A stretch of 64,000 nucleotides of DNA from Buttiauxella brennerae ATCC 51605 (GTDB lineage Bacteria; Pseudomonadota; Gammaproteobacteria; Enterobacterales; Enterobacteriaceae). The translations under genes were made by a program, and so were the position numbers. Below are positions 32,201 to 39,996 of the stretch, in pieces (the stretch's first letter is position 1; every line of letters begins with the position of its first letter). Location: positions 1 to 64,000 of the forward strand of contig NZ_LXER01000023.1 of assembly GCF_001654925.1 (NCBI RefSeq). The letters run 5' to 3'. The notes under the pieces were generated by a model, which worked only from the letters and a program-made list of their open reading frames with translations, had not been told where the DNA came from and ran no database searches.

Positions 32201-34532
32201 CGATAACCTGCCTGAAGGCACTTATCGCGTGCTGAGTTACAACACTAATCTGCTGGCGACCGGTTCACTCACCAGTCTCGACGTCGCCGTTGAGCAAGTT
32301 GGCCCAGGTGTTGTGACGGGTGAAACATCGCATCAGGGGAACGTCATAACCGATATCGACCCGAGCGGTGGGCAGGATACCGCCCCGGCAGGTACGGTTG
32401 TCACATCGGTCACTAACGCACAGGGGCAAGTACAGGCTGTTGGCGCAGGCGGTGCCGATATTAATGGGGTGTACGGCACTCTGCATATCAACCAGAACGG
32501 CACTTACACCTACACGTTGAATAACACCACGGCGGCTGTACTCGGGCACACCGAAAACTTCAGCTACACCATCACCCAAAACGGCATCAGCGACACCGCT
32601 CAGTTGGTGGTCACACTCGGTAACGGCGCACCAGCCAGCAGCGTAACGGCAACGGATAACACCGCGGCACTGACCTACAACACCGATGTGGAAGCAGTAA
32701 ACCACGGCGCATCGCAGCAAAGCGGCTTCTCGGTGGTTTCTGTGGGGCTGGGGAATGTGCTGAACGCGAACGTGCTGGCTAACATGGCCAACCCGATAAT
32801 CTTTGATGTCGATGATGGATCCACGCGCACCATGACGTTACAGGCAAGCGTTGGCGGCGTGGCATTGCTGTCAACCTTCGACCTTTACGTCTACAAGTTC
32901 AACGAAACCATCCAGCAATATGAGCAATATAAAGTGGTGAATACCTGGCTGACCGCGCCGTTGCTGGGCGGGACGTCAGGGCAATTAACCCTCACGTTAC
33001 CGGGCGGCGAATATCTGTTCCTGCTGAATAACGCCACGGGCGTAACGGCGCTGACCGGCTACACCCTGAATATCTTGCAGGATCATACTTATGCGGTGGA
33101 AAGCGTCACCGCGACGACAAACGGTAACGTATTGACGGATGACGTCTTTACCGCAGGTAATACCGGCCACATCACGCAGGTCAACGGCGTCGCTGTTGCG
33201 GCCAGCGGAACCACCACTATTGTTGGCGAATACGGCACGCTGACGATTGATGCCGCAGGGAATTACACCTACAAGCTGAACAGTGGCCTGGGTGCCGACA
33301 GCATCAAAACGCCGGACAGCTTCGTTTATACCGTGACGTCATCTAACGGCGATACCGACTCCGCATCGCTGAATATCACGGCCACACCACATACCGTGGA
33401 TGCGTTTAATGACATCAGCGGCGTGATGGCGGTTAATACGGCACAAACTACGGCGGTTTATTCGGATACGACTGTAGGAAACGCAACATGGACGACCTCG
33501 CTATTATTCGCCACCCATGGCGATGGTAGCGGCACCTTTGTGGTAGGCAACAATGATGTACTGCATAACCCGATACTGCATTTCAACATTGCTTCATTGC
33601 TGCCGCTAGGCGGCGTGTCGATAAACTGGACGCTGACGGATGGTGCAGGCATCACCCGAACTGGCACCATCAGTGGCCCTGCAATTCTGGGTGGCTCACC
33701 AACGGTTGATTTAAGTGGCATGGATCTGCACTCCGGCACCTGGACACTCAGCTATACCGGTAACGCAGGTATACTGGCGGTTGGCGGCATTACCATCACC
33801 CCATCGGTCACCGGCACCACCATCGATCTGGACAGCTACTCAACGCTTGCGGGCAGCTCGGTCAACGGCAATATCTATGACGGTAGCAACTCCTCAGGTG
33901 CGATTGACCAGCTCGGTACCGTTCACACATTTCTCAGTATTACCGGCTTCAACGGCACGACTACTACGCTTAACCCACTGACGGACAGCAGCTCAACCGC
34001 CACGATTCAGGGACATTACGGCACGCTGGTGATGGGGCTTGATGGCGCGTACACCTACACGCTCAATGCAGGTGTTTCGCCTGCGTCAATGACCACCAAG
34101 GAGACATTTAGTTACACCCTGAACGACCAGAATGGCCATTCCGACACGGCGACGCTCACCATCAATATGAACCCGCAATTTGTCAGCACCGCGCAAGGCG
34201 ATGTGATTAACGGCTCAGCTTATGGCGACACGCTTGTTTATCATCTGCTCAACAGCGCAAATGCGACAGGCGGCAACGGTGCCGATACCTGGAAGGATTT
34301 CCATATGGCGGATGGCGACAAAATCAATATCCACGACCTGCTTACCGGCTGGAACCCGGCAACATCCAACATCGCCAACTACTTGAGCGTTAGTTACAAC
34401 GGTACCAGCACGATCATCTCCATCGACCGCGACGGCACCGCTGCAACCCACAGCTCAACCCAACTGGTCACACTGGAGAACACCCACGTCACGCTCGATG
34501 AACTGGTGCAACAGAACCACATTATTACCTGA
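23298..34532 (+). CDS. bapA: Giant BapA-like biofilm adhesin, type I secreted
   Basis: A surface adhesin of about 3744 residues of the BapA/LapA kind, likely acting in cell aggregation and biofilm. The N-terminal module (about 1-130) carries the BapA prefix pattern SKLTGV...ITLHDGEVITVKNF...LVLEDNHGALWWV; a glycine run (about 138-147) and an Asn/Gly/Pro linker follow. From about 170 to 2850 I count by eye about 27 Ig-like repeats, long units of about 100 residues (TSVxDDV...TNDxxP...GTxxxGxxVxIYDNG...WSFTP...TATDxAGN) mixed with short ones of about 85. Then come three VCBS-like blocks (YGTLxIxxxGxYTYTLN) and a C-terminal secretion domain with GGNGADTWKDF. There is no Sec signal peptide. The start ATG follows GGAG at 8 bases. 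The exporter genes follow. Confidence 0.93.
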   Translation: MRSISIISKLTGVTNNVEASEITLSSPSIVELKAERSDIASIVRTNNDMIITLHDGEVITVKNFYAFADQGGNQLVLEDNHGALWWVQDTDSAFHFEHINNIDELMAATGAENHGGAAIWPWVLGGVAVAGGIALAAGGGGGGGGGGDNDNGNSNGGPGNPNPPPPANDVTPPDAPTNLSISADGKTLTGNAEPGSTVTITDSNGQVIGTGTAGSDGSFTIPLTTPQISGEELTAHATDPSGNTGPDGTVIAPNIPLPEAPTLTSVVDDVAPVTGTVPNNAPLAPTNDNTPTLQGTGQAGTTIHIYDNGQEIGTTVVAANGSWSFTPTTALADGSHSFSVTTINAKGESEPSGSYTITIDTVAPEAPELAQLQDNVGRITGVITNGMPTDENQPGIHGKGEPGDKVTIFDNGVQIAQVAVDGSGNWTFTPSQPLADGTHTITLIQTDAAGNISSTTTSPTFTVDHTPPAAAVIDNVSLDGTTVTGTAEAGAIVTVTDGNNVQLGTATADNNGNFTLTLDPAKTHAEALVAHIEDQAGNVGPDTSFNASNSQVPTVPVLDSVEDDAGVTTGPLSNGQATDDNTPTISGTAEAGSTVNIFSNGVLLGTSLVDGTGHWTFTPTQPLTDGPQALTFNATNLFGTSGTSPGFTVDVDTTPPSPPMGLLVSDDGLHVTGSAEPGSTITVTDGNGNVLGTGVTGDDGLFDVTPLTSAQLNAQALLVTATDSADNVSDNATVFAQDHTPPAAPTDVTVNDEGSVVSGKAEPGSTVNVTDDHGNPLGSAQTGSDGNFTVPISPSQTNGETLEVSATDPAGNTGPETLVDAPDTTAPVAPLISAVVDDVPLYVGNLTSGQTTNDERPELQGKAEAGATVKIYDNGALLDSVVADSNGNWSYTSTPLAQGLHNLTVTATDADGNTSPASSFTLTVDSIAPQAPAITLISDDASPIIGSVPNNGFTNDSTPTLSGTGEPGTEVTITDGGAIQETVTVNASGTWTFTPSTALDDKEYHFTVTSTDAAGNTTAPSAEFVITVVTTTPDTPTIDSAVDDVGSITLPLLNNASTDDTLPELSGTGPAGTTITLYDGNTPISTFAVGDDGLWSITPDHPLTEGPHNLHAVATDAAGNASLLADFNLTVDTTPPDAPLILTAEGVVGGAAATINTGGSTQDGTPTLTGSGEEGATINIYDNGGTTPIGTVIVPAGGTWSFDLALSEGPHTLTAVATDPVGNVGLPSAAFTLTVDSLAPLAPTTFTVIDDQAPGLGVIANNGSTNDTTPTFTGTGATAGDTIALYNGVLKLGETTVRADGSWSVDPTTPLTAGTYRLTVKEIDAAGNASPASTDFTFTVDLTPSAAPVISLAVDDVGGRMGNVLNNQVTDDNKPVFQGTGEVGDTITLYSGTTVIGTAVVVAGGTWSLTPTGTLPEGLQSFTATATDAAGNISNSSANFTLTVDSTPLTAPVVTDIVDDVSPVTTSLTSGSYTNDTTPTFNGTGKVGSTVTIYDTDGTTALGSTTVGAGGTWTITPTLTEGNHDLVIKATDPTGNSITAATPITLHVDTLPPPAPVVTSPTDQTGTLVSGTAEPGSTVIIKNSGGTVLGTAVADPGTGAFTVTLSPAQTTGLQLTAIAQDLAGNQSTGTPFSAVTSNALQPPTIEVLDDVAPNTGNLTSGQSTNDNLPTLSGLAGSNADVTVYIDGIEQPPVTADASGLWTYQFTTPLSEGQHTFAVSQDNGSLFSGKSPNFVITVDTVLPTQPTITTVTDDVAPITGTVNSGQATNDPRPTITGTGEIGSTITILDNGTSIGTAVVGTGGTWTFTPTTDLGPGLHPITVTSTDAAGNVSAPSAGFSVNVDTLATAPVISSVTDNVGTPAPVISGVPTNDNTPTFTGTAEANSTITISENGNVIGTALVDGTGNWNFTPNPAFSDGSHNLTIITTDTAGNVSPATTFNAVIDTAAPVVPVITLVVDDQTQVGLDSPLTNGQLTKDTQPAISGTSEANATINVYSGTTLLGSTTANGTGGWSFTPDAGHQLLQGSNNLTVTATDAAGNVSNPSGIFSVVVDSVAPTAPLIVTVTDNTAPNIGPITSGQPTNETRPAITGSGEVGSTIKIYDGSNPTPLGTATVGAGGTWSFTPPTALSSGSHNLTVTATDAAGNVSAPSAIFNVVVDLAAPGTPAITNIADDVGTEKGDLTSGQSTDDTQPLISGTAENGASVKIYDNGTLIGTVNASATDGTWSFTPDALLTNGNHAFTVTATDSAGNVSSPSNTFNIIVDTAAPTAPIVIQAFDDVGPVTGALVNGQSTNDNQPLLSGTAEANSIVSISDNGVFLDTVTASATGTWSYTPPVRNDGLHTFTATSTDAAGNVGAVSGSFTLTIDTSTPATPALPTVYDDVAGGVFNANLTNGQVTNDARPTIGGTGEVGTTITILDGGTPIGTVTVPAGGSWTFTPTTPLPTGLHTITLTATDAAGNVSGPTAGFAITVDTTAPTTPVISSIVDDVAGGVVNNALGSGQVTNDNKPTLNGTAEAGSSVTIYDNGALYTTVTADGSGNWTYTSPTAVLAEGSHTFTVTATDVAGNISTTSLPSVIVVDITPPVAPTGMTVNGTGTIVTGNAEAGSLVTITGSGGVVLGTATADGTGKFSASISPAQTNSQALIAFAQDAAGNIGASASVTAPSTALPGVPVITSVVDDFAAVTGNVANGQSTNDAMPTINGIADIGATVNVYNNGVLMGTSIAGAGGVWSYTPTGALSEGSHAFTATATNVNGTGGFSTPATVVVDTIAPLTPTATISADGTTISGTAEANSTVNITLPGGTVITTTANGSGAYSLTLPTREIGGEQLSVTASDAAGNTSPSVTAIAPTLPLAANDNVIDLALSSTATVSPPVHYNDYGVLLVGALGNSVQVLGNDTAQVQFNVGAGTGNITIEAAATGIVLTLLNSLEVAVQRFDLGTGTWTTLYDSSQAEFANLLTIGASGITFKVDNLPEGTYRVLSYNTNLLATGSLTSLDVAVEQVGPGVVTGETSHQGNVITDIDPSGGQDTAPAGTVVTSVTNAQGQVQAVGAGGADINGVYGTLHINQNGTYTYTLNNTTAAVLGHTENFSYTITQNGISDTAQLVVTLGNGAPASSVTATDNTAALTYNTDVEAVNHGASQQSGFSVVSVGLGNVLNANVLANMANPIIFDVDDGSTRTMTLQASVGGVALLSTFDLYVYKFNETIQQYEQYKVVNTWLTAPLLGGTSGQLTLTLPGGEYLFLLNNATGVTALTGYTLNILQDHTYAVESVTATTNGNVLTDDVFTAGNTGHITQVNGVAVAASGTTTIVGEYGTLTIDAAGNYTYKLNSGLGADSIKTPDSFVYTVTSSNGDTDSASLNITATPHTVDAFNDISGVMAVNTAQTTAVYSDTTVGNATWTTSLLFATHGDGSGTFVVGNNDVLHNPILHFNIASLLPLGGVSINWTLTDGAGITRTGTISGPAILGGSPTVDLSGMDLHSGTWTLSYTGNAGILAVGGITITPSVTGTTIDLDSYSTLAGSSVNGNIYDGSNSSGAIDQLGTVHTFLSITGFNGTTTTLNPLTDSSSTATIQGHYGTLVMGLDGAYTYTLNAGVSPASMTTKETFSYTLNDQNGHSDTATLTINMNPQFVSTAQGDVINGSAYGDTLVYHLLNSANATGGNGADTWKDFHMADGDKINIHDLLTGWNPATSNIANYLSVSYNGTSTIISIDRDGTAATHSSTQLVTLENTHVTLDELVQQNHIIT
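23802..31850 (+). repeat. Tandem Ig-like domain repeat array in bapA
   Basis: About 27 imperfect repeats of roughly 255-310 bases encode the Ig-like adhesin domains. The repeat sequences have diverged at the DNA level, with long and short unit types interspersed, so the array looks old rather than freshly amplified. The unit count is a manual estimate. Confidence 0.85.
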
Positions 34533-34544
34533 TAGCCAAGAATA

Positions 34545-34568
34545 ACCCGGGCGCAAAGACGCCCGGGT
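34545..34568 (+). terminator. Hairpin between bapA and the exporter genes
   Basis: A perfect nine-base-pair stem acccgggcg / cgcccgggt with loop caaaga lies 12 bases after the adhesin stop. It lacks a T run, so it may reduce rather than end transcription into the exporter genes, or stabilise the adhesin mRNA. Confidence 0.5.
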
Positions 34569-34590
34569 AGAACAGTAAAAAAACAGCAGT

Positions 34591-34626
34591 CGTAGGTCGG
34601 ATTAGCGAAGCGACATCCGACACGAT
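34591..34626. repeat. REP-like palindromic element
   Basis: gtaggtcggattagcgaagc followed by gacatccgacac forms a gtcggat / atccgac stem, the look of the palindromic intergenic units common in enterobacterial genomes. It sits between the hairpin and the TolC-like gene. Confidence 0.55.
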
Positions 34627-34682
34627 CACAACAGCAATGGCAGCACCAATTTGAACGTAATGACTTTTAATAGGGATAAATT

Positions 34683-36089
34683 ATGGGAAAATTACAGCCG
34701 TTTGCACTGTGGCTGACATGCAGCCTGTGTGTAGCCCAAACGTATGCCGATGACACTCAACAATTCATTACGCCTGAGGGACTTGCCCAACAGCATGAGC
34801 TTCCCTCTCTTGACGGTTCATCAAGCCTGCCGTTAAACGCCCCTGCGCCCGGAACGCTGACCCTCAACGATGCGGTAAACCGCGCTGTTACCTGGCACCC
34901 CGCTATTAATGAAGCTATCGGCAAACTTGCCGGCCAGTCCGAACAAGTCAATGTCGCAAAATCAAAATACTATCCGCAAGTTAGCGCGGGTGTGAATAAC
35001 GGCTACAGCAACAGTTACACAGACAGCGGATTCAGCCCATCGCTGGTGCTGTCGATTTCCCAGATGCTCTACGACTTCGGCAAAGTCTCAAGCCAGGTGC
35101 GGGCCGAAAGCGCGGGTGTGGCACAGGAGCAAGCGAACGTACTGGTCAGCATTGATAACGTGGGGCACGACACCGCCACCGCCATGGTTCAGGTGCAGAT
35201 GTGGCAACAAATGGTCGATATTGCCAAAGAGCAACTGGATGCCCTGAGCGCCGTCGGCCATTTGACGCAGCAACGTAACGACGAAGGCGCTACGTCCATG
35301 TCAGACGTAGTGCAAACCAACGCCCGTATTGAATCCGCCCGTTCGCAGTTAATTCAATACCAGGCCAACCTCGACAGTGCCCAGGCCACGTTAATGAGCT
35401 GGCTGGGGTGGAACAACCTCAACGGCATCAGCAATGACTTCCCGAACAAACTCAGCAAAAGTTGTGACATCGACAAACCCGATGACCGCTTAGTGCCTGC
35501 CGTTCTGGCTTCATGGGCGCAGGCCAGCGTCGCACAGGCCAACCTGGATTACGCCAATGCGCAAATGACCCCGACTATTTCGCTCGAGCCTCAGGTTCAG
35601 CACTATCTGAACGACAAATACGCCAGCCACGAAGTGCTGGACCGCACGCAATATTCGGCGTTTATCAAAGTCGAAATGCCCCTTTACCAGGGCGGTGGTT
35701 TAACCGCACGCCGTAACGCCGCAAGCCATGCGGTGGAAGCGGCGCAATCAGGCGTTCAGCGCACGCGCCTGGATATCCGCCAAAAACTGATGGAATCACG
35801 CAGTCAGGCTCTCGGCCTGATGGGGGCGATTCAGGTTTTACAACGCCAGGAAGAGTTAAGCGCGCAGACGCGTGAATTGTATCAGCAGCAATATCTCGGT
35901 TTAGGCTCGCGCCCGCTGTTAGATGTGCTCAACGCCGAACAGGAAGTTTACCAGGCGCGATTCGCACAACAGCAAACCCTCAGCCAACTTCATCAATTGC
36001 AGCTCAATTGCCTGTATAACAGCGGCCGGTTGCGTAACGCATTTGGTCTGGAACATCGCACTATCCAGTCACTGGAGATCCAGCCATGA
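34683..36089 (+). CDS. bapB: TolC-family outer membrane protein of the adhesin secretion system
   Basis: A 468-residue outer membrane efflux protein, the outer membrane channel of the type I system that secretes the adhesin. It has a Sec signal peptide (MGKLQPFALWLTCSLCVAQTYA, cleaved near residue 22) and two OEP repeats of long helices; PLNAPAPGTLTLNDAVNRAVTWHPAINEA begins the first and QLNCLYNSGRLRNAFGL ends the second, a typical AggC/LapE-like ending. Its stop overlaps the start of the ABC gene by 4 bases (ATGA), showing an operon. The name follows the Salmonella bapABCD order. Confidence 0.88.
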   Translation: MGKLQPFALWLTCSLCVAQTYADDTQQFITPEGLAQQHELPSLDGSSSLPLNAPAPGTLTLNDAVNRAVTWHPAINEAIGKLAGQSEQVNVAKSKYYPQVSAGVNNGYSNSYTDSGFSPSLVLSISQMLYDFGKVSSQVRAESAGVAQEQANVLVSIDNVGHDTATAMVQVQMWQQMVDIAKEQLDALSAVGHLTQQRNDEGATSMSDVVQTNARIESARSQLIQYQANLDSAQATLMSWLGWNNLNGISNDFPNKLSKSCDIDKPDDRLVPAVLASWAQASVAQANLDYANAQMTPTISLEPQVQHYLNDKYASHEVLDRTQYSAFIKVEMPLYQGGGLTARRNAASHAVEAAQSGVQRTRLDIRQKLMESRSQALGLMGAIQVLQRQEELSAQTRELYQQQYLGLGSRPLLDVLNAEQEVYQARFAQQQTLSQLHQLQLNCLYNSGRLRNAFGLEHRTIQSLEIQP

Positions 36090-38272
36090 GCCAAATTCCC
36101 CCTCCTGTTGATGAGTCACTTACCGAGCAGGCGCTAAGCAACTGGGCGCATGCCATCAGCCACGTTGCGGCGCACTACCGCGTGGTCTGCTCACCCGGCA
36201 CTATTCAGGCCAACGCCCCGTGGTTCAGGGGCAAAGGCATGCTTTCTGCGCTGACGCAGTTATCACGCCAGGCGGGGCTCTCTTTTCACCTGTTAAGCGC
36301 CCCGCAGCTTGCCATTACCCAGTGGCGCTTGCCGGTGGTGGTGGACTTAAAAAGTGGCCAACTGGCGGTTATCGAACATTTTGATGGCGAAGATACCGTT
36401 GATATCTGCGTGATTGATAATGAACGCCAGACCAACCGGGTGGCGCTGAGCGAACTCCTGCCGGAAATCCGCTTTGTAGCCGCCCTGCGCCCGCTCTCGG
36501 CATTAAAAGACAGCCGCGTAGACGCATACATTTCGCGCTTCAGCCCGGACTGGCTAAAACAGCTGGTGATGCAGGATGTTCGCCCTTATGGCCCGGTCAT
36601 GTTGGCCGCATTCCTGGTCAACGTGCTGTCGCTGTCCGGGATTATCTTCTCAATGCAAGTCTACGACCGGGTGATCCCGGCGCAGTCTTACCCCACTCTT
36701 TACGTGCTGGCATCGGGCGTGTTACTGGCAGTGATCTTTGGTTTCCTGCTGCGCGTGGCGCGTGGGCATATTATGGATGTGCTCGGCAAGCGGGCGGATA
36801 TTCGCGTCTCTGACCGGGTTTTCAGCCATGCGCTACGCCTGCGTAACAGCGCGGTCCCCCGCTCCACCGGCAGCTTTATTTCCCAGCTTCGCGAACTCGA
36901 ACAGATCCGCGAAATGATCACCTCATCAACGATCTCAACGATCGTCGATTTACCGTTCTTTTTTATGTTTATCATCGTGCTGGCGATCATCGCCCCGCAA
37001 CTGGCCTGGATAGCGCCGGTCGCTGCCGTGTTGATGGTTTTGCCCGGCATCCTGCTTCAGAAAAAACTGGCGATGCTCGCCAACCAGTCGGCGCACGAAG
37101 CGACTCTGCGCAATGCGGTGCTGGTGGAGAGCGTGCAAGGGCTTGAAGATATCAAACTGATGCAGGCGGAAAACCGCTTTCTGCAACAGTGGAACAGCTA
37201 CATCCGCATTACGGCGGAATCCGGCCTGCGCACCCGCCAGCTTTCGCAGGGGCTGATTAGCTGGGGAATAACCATCCAAAGCCTGGTGTACGCCGCGGTG
37301 ATCCTGTTCGGTGCGCCGCTGGTTATTGAAGGCGATATGACCACCGGTGCGATGGTTGCCGCCTCCATGCTTGCATCGCGCATGATTGCGCCAATGGCAA
37401 ACCTGTGCGGCGTGTTGGCGCGCTGGCAACAGGTCAAAGCTGCGAAGCAAGGGCTGGACAGCATTATGCAACTGCCTGTCGAAACCCAGCGCGATGAAAG
37501 CCTGGTGCACCAGGATATCTTTCACGGTCACTATCTGTTTGAAAATGCACAGTTCCGCTACCACAGCGACGACCAGCGTATTCCGCTGCGCATTGCCCAT
37601 TTAGAAATCCAGCAAGGCGAAAGAGTGGCCGTGCTGGGGCGCAACGGCGCAGGTAAATCCACATTGCTTCAGGCTTTAGCGGGCGGCGTCGACCTGGTGA
37701 ATGGTGATGTGCGCCTCGACAACCTGAGCATGACGCAAATTGATATGGCCGATTTACGGCGCAATATCGGTTTCCTCAGCCAGAACGCCCGCCTGTTTTA
37801 CGGCACGCTGCGTGAAAACCTGACGCTCGGCGCACCACACGCCAGCGATGAAGCTATTTTCGAAGTACTGGAAATCAGCGGTGCGGGCAATTTTGTTAAG
37901 CACCTGCCGAAAGGGCTCGATCACGGCATTATGGAAGGCGGTGCCGGGCTTTCTGGCGGCCAGCGCCAGTCTATTTTGCTGGCCCGCATGCTGCTGCGCT
38001 CCCCCAATATTGTACTGCTCGACGAACCGACAGCTTCCCTTGATGACCACACCGAACGTGAATTTATTCAGCGCCTGGGGCAATGGCTTGGCAACCGCAC
38101 GCTAATTGTCGCCACCCACCGGGTGCCGATGCTGGAACTGGTAGAACGTGTTCTGGTTCTGAAGGAAGGGCAACTGGTGATGGACGCACCAAAGGCGCAA
38201 GCACTGAGCAACAGTCGCGCTACCGGGCAGCCAAACGAACGGGAGTGGAAAAATGAAAACCAGTCAGCATGA
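36086..38272 (+). CDS. bapC: Type I secretion ABC transporter (LapB/BapC-like)
   Basis: The 728-residue inner membrane ATPase energises export of the adhesin. It has an N-terminal C39-like domain (about 1-150) with no cysteine at the peptidase position, that is a degenerate CLD domain as in LapB and HlyB, a six-helix ABC membrane domain (about 165-450, from DVRPYGPVMLAAFLVNVLSL), and an ABC domain with Walker A GRNGAGKST near 520, LSGGQRQSILLARML, Walker B IVLLDEPTASLD and the H-loop ATHR. It overlaps both neighbours, fitting coupled translation. Confidence 0.92.
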   Translation: MSQIPPPVDESLTEQALSNWAHAISHVAAHYRVVCSPGTIQANAPWFRGKGMLSALTQLSRQAGLSFHLLSAPQLAITQWRLPVVVDLKSGQLAVIEHFDGEDTVDICVIDNERQTNRVALSELLPEIRFVAALRPLSALKDSRVDAYISRFSPDWLKQLVMQDVRPYGPVMLAAFLVNVLSLSGIIFSMQVYDRVIPAQSYPTLYVLASGVLLAVIFGFLLRVARGHIMDVLGKRADIRVSDRVFSHALRLRNSAVPRSTGSFISQLRELEQIREMITSSTISTIVDLPFFFMFIIVLAIIAPQLAWIAPVAAVLMVLPGILLQKKLAMLANQSAHEATLRNAVLVESVQGLEDIKLMQAENRFLQQWNSYIRITAESGLRTRQLSQGLISWGITIQSLVYAAVILFGAPLVIEGDMTTGAMVAASMLASRMIAPMANLCGVLARWQQVKAAKQGLDSIMQLPVETQRDESLVHQDIFHGHYLFENAQFRYHSDDQRIPLRIAHLEIQQGERVAVLGRNGAGKSTLLQALAGGVDLVNGDVRLDNLSMTQIDMADLRRNIGFLSQNARLFYGTLRENLTLGAPHASDEAIFEVLEISGAGNFVKHLPKGLDHGIMEGGAGLSGGQRQSILLARMLLRSPNIVLLDEPTASLDDHTEREFIQRLGQWLGNRTLIVATHRVPMLELVERVLVLKEGQLVMDAPKAQALSNSRATGQPNEREWKNENQSA

Positions 38273-39443
38273 TGCCGCAATGGACGACCCCGATATTCAG
38301 CGGGAAAGCGAGTTTTCCGGCGCAAGCCGCATTATCACAATTAGCATTCTGCTGTTTATTTTGCTCGGCGTTTGGGCGTGGTTTGGCATACTTGATGAGG
38401 TGTCGACAGGTACCGGGAAAGTGGTTCCCAGCTCGCGTGAACAGGTATTGCAATCGCTCGACGGCGGTATTGTGACTGAACTGCTGGTCCACGAAGGCGA
38501 CAAAGTTCAGGCGGGGCAAGTTGTCGCCCGGCTCGACCCGACTCGCTCGCAGTCCAACGTTGGCGAAAGCACCGCACGGTATCGCGCATCACTGGCTTCC
38601 AGCGTGCGGCTGAACGCGGAAGTGAACGATCTCCCGCTGGTCTTCCCCGACTCACTCAAAGCCTGGCCGGAGCTGACCGCTTCTGAAATGCGCCTGTATA
38701 AAAGCCGCCGCGCGCAGCTCAATGACTCCGCATCTGACATCCAGGATGCCCTGGTTTCGGTGAATAAAGAGCTGGGAATAACGCAACGCCTGGCAAAAAG
38801 CGGTGCCGCCAGTAACGTTGAAGTGCTGCGCCTCCAGCGGCAAAAAAGCGACCTGCAACTCAAAATCACCGATCTGCGTTCACAGTATTACGTACAAGCC
38901 CGCGAGGCGCTTTCCAAAGCAAACGCCGAAGTGGATATGTTATCTGCCGTCATCAAAGGCCGCGAAGATTCTGTATCGCGCATGACCGTGCGCTCGCCGA
39001 TGCGCGGCATTGTGAAAAATATCCAGGTCACGACCATTGGCGGCGTGATCCCACCGAACGGGGAGATGATGGAAATTGTCCCGCTCGACGATCACTTGCT
39101 GATTGAAGCGCGCCTCTCCCCACGCGACATTGCATTTATTCACCCCGGCCAACGTGCGCTGGTAAAAGTCACCGCCTATGACTACGCCATTTACGGCGGG
39201 CTGGAAGGCGAGGTAGAAACCATCTCACCGGACACCATTCAGGACAAAGTAAAACCTGAAATCGTCTACTACCGGGTATTTATCCGGACCAAACAAGACT
39301 ACCTGGTGAACAAAGCCGGACACCATTTCTCTATCTCGCCGGGGATGGTCGCCACCGTTGACATCAAAACCGGGCAGAAAAGCATTGTCGATTACCTGAT
39401 TAAACCGTTTAACCGCGCCCGGGAAGCGCTGCGCGAACGTTAA
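38253..39443 (+). CDS. bapD: HlyD-family membrane fusion protein of the adhesin secretion system
   Basis: The 396-residue periplasmic adaptor links the ABC transporter to the TolC-like channel. It has one N-terminal membrane helix (about 27-47, IITISILLFILLGVWAWFGIL), a lipoyl half-motif (VLQSLDGGIVTELLVHEGDKVQAGQVVARLD), a coiled-coil hairpin (about 130-240) and the C-terminal HlyD signature region (LIEARLSPRDIAFIHPGQRALVKVTAYDYAIYG). Its start lies 20 bases inside the ABC gene. It is the last gene of the secretion operon, and ssrA follows after 57 bases. Confidence 0.92.
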   Translation: MKTSQHDAAMDDPDIQRESEFSGASRIITISILLFILLGVWAWFGILDEVSTGTGKVVPSSREQVLQSLDGGIVTELLVHEGDKVQAGQVVARLDPTRSQSNVGESTARYRASLASSVRLNAEVNDLPLVFPDSLKAWPELTASEMRLYKSRRAQLNDSASDIQDALVSVNKELGITQRLAKSGAASNVEVLRLQRQKSDLQLKITDLRSQYYVQAREALSKANAEVDMLSAVIKGREDSVSRMTVRSPMRGIVKNIQVTTIGGVIPPNGEMMEIVPLDDHLLIEARLSPRDIAFIHPGQRALVKVTAYDYAIYGGLEGEVETISPDTIQDKVKPEIVYYRVFIRTKQDYLVNKAGHHFSISPGMVATVDIKTGQKSIVDYLIKPFNRAREALRER

Positions 39444-39480
39444 CCGGCGTGAGGGGTAGTAAGTTGCGCTACAACTCTGT

Positions 39481-39486
39481 TATACT
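39481..39486 (+). promoter_or_regulatory. -10 element of ssrA
   Basis: TATACT lies 15 bases before the mature tmRNA 5' end, leaving room for the short leader removed by RNase P. The -35 region (around 39459-39464) is poor. Confidence 0.5.
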
Positions 39487-39500
39487 TACAAAACACTTGT

Positions 39501-39864
39501 GGGGCTGATTCTGGATTCGACGGGATTCGCGAAACCCAAGGTGCATGCCGAGGGGCGGTTTGCCTCGTAAAAAGCCGCAAAAAAATAGTCGCAAACGACG
39601 AAAACTACGCACTAGCAGCTTAATACCCTGCTTAGAGCCTTCTCTCCCTAGCTTCCGCTCTTAAGACGGGGATCAAGAGAAGTCAAACCCAAAAGAGATC
39701 GTGTGTAAACCTTGCCTGGGGTTGAAGCACTAAAACTAATCAGGATAGTTTGGTAATGGCGTGTCTATCCGCAGTTGCCCGGCGAATGTAAAGATATGAC
39801 TAAGCATGTAGTACCGACGGCGTAGTAATTTCGGACGGGGGTTCAACTCCCCCCAGCTCCACCA
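39501..39864 (+). ncRNA. ssrA: Transfer-messenger RNA (tmRNA, 10Sa RNA)
   Basis: The 364-base RNA begins ggggctgattctggattcga and ends with the T arm and acceptor ggttcaactccccccagctc plus cacca, forming an alanyl-tRNA-like domain. It acts with SmpB to rescue stalled ribosomes. The tag reading frame at 39591-39623 encodes ANDENYALAA and TAA, identical to the E. coli tag. The 3' end is the usual attachment site of P4-type islands, and an integrase follows here. Confidence 0.98.
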
Positions 39865-39908
39865 AAATTCTCCCTCAACGATTACCAGAGTCGTCCGAGG
39901 AAGTCCTG

Positions 39909-39944
39909 AAAGCCCGCACAGCGTAAGCCTTGCGGGCTTTTTTG
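39909..39944 (+). terminator. Terminator downstream of ssrA
   Basis: Stem aaagcccgca / tgcgggcttt followed by a T run, 45 bases after the tmRNA 3' end. Confidence 0.85.
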
Positions 39945-39996
39945 TATCTGTTATTTGTCCGTAACCATCCGAGAATATCCGCCTGAATCCAGAGAG

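Noticed and set aside
36286-38083. Antisense frames within the ABC transporter gene
   Set aside because: Overlap a clear ABC protein and have no product features.
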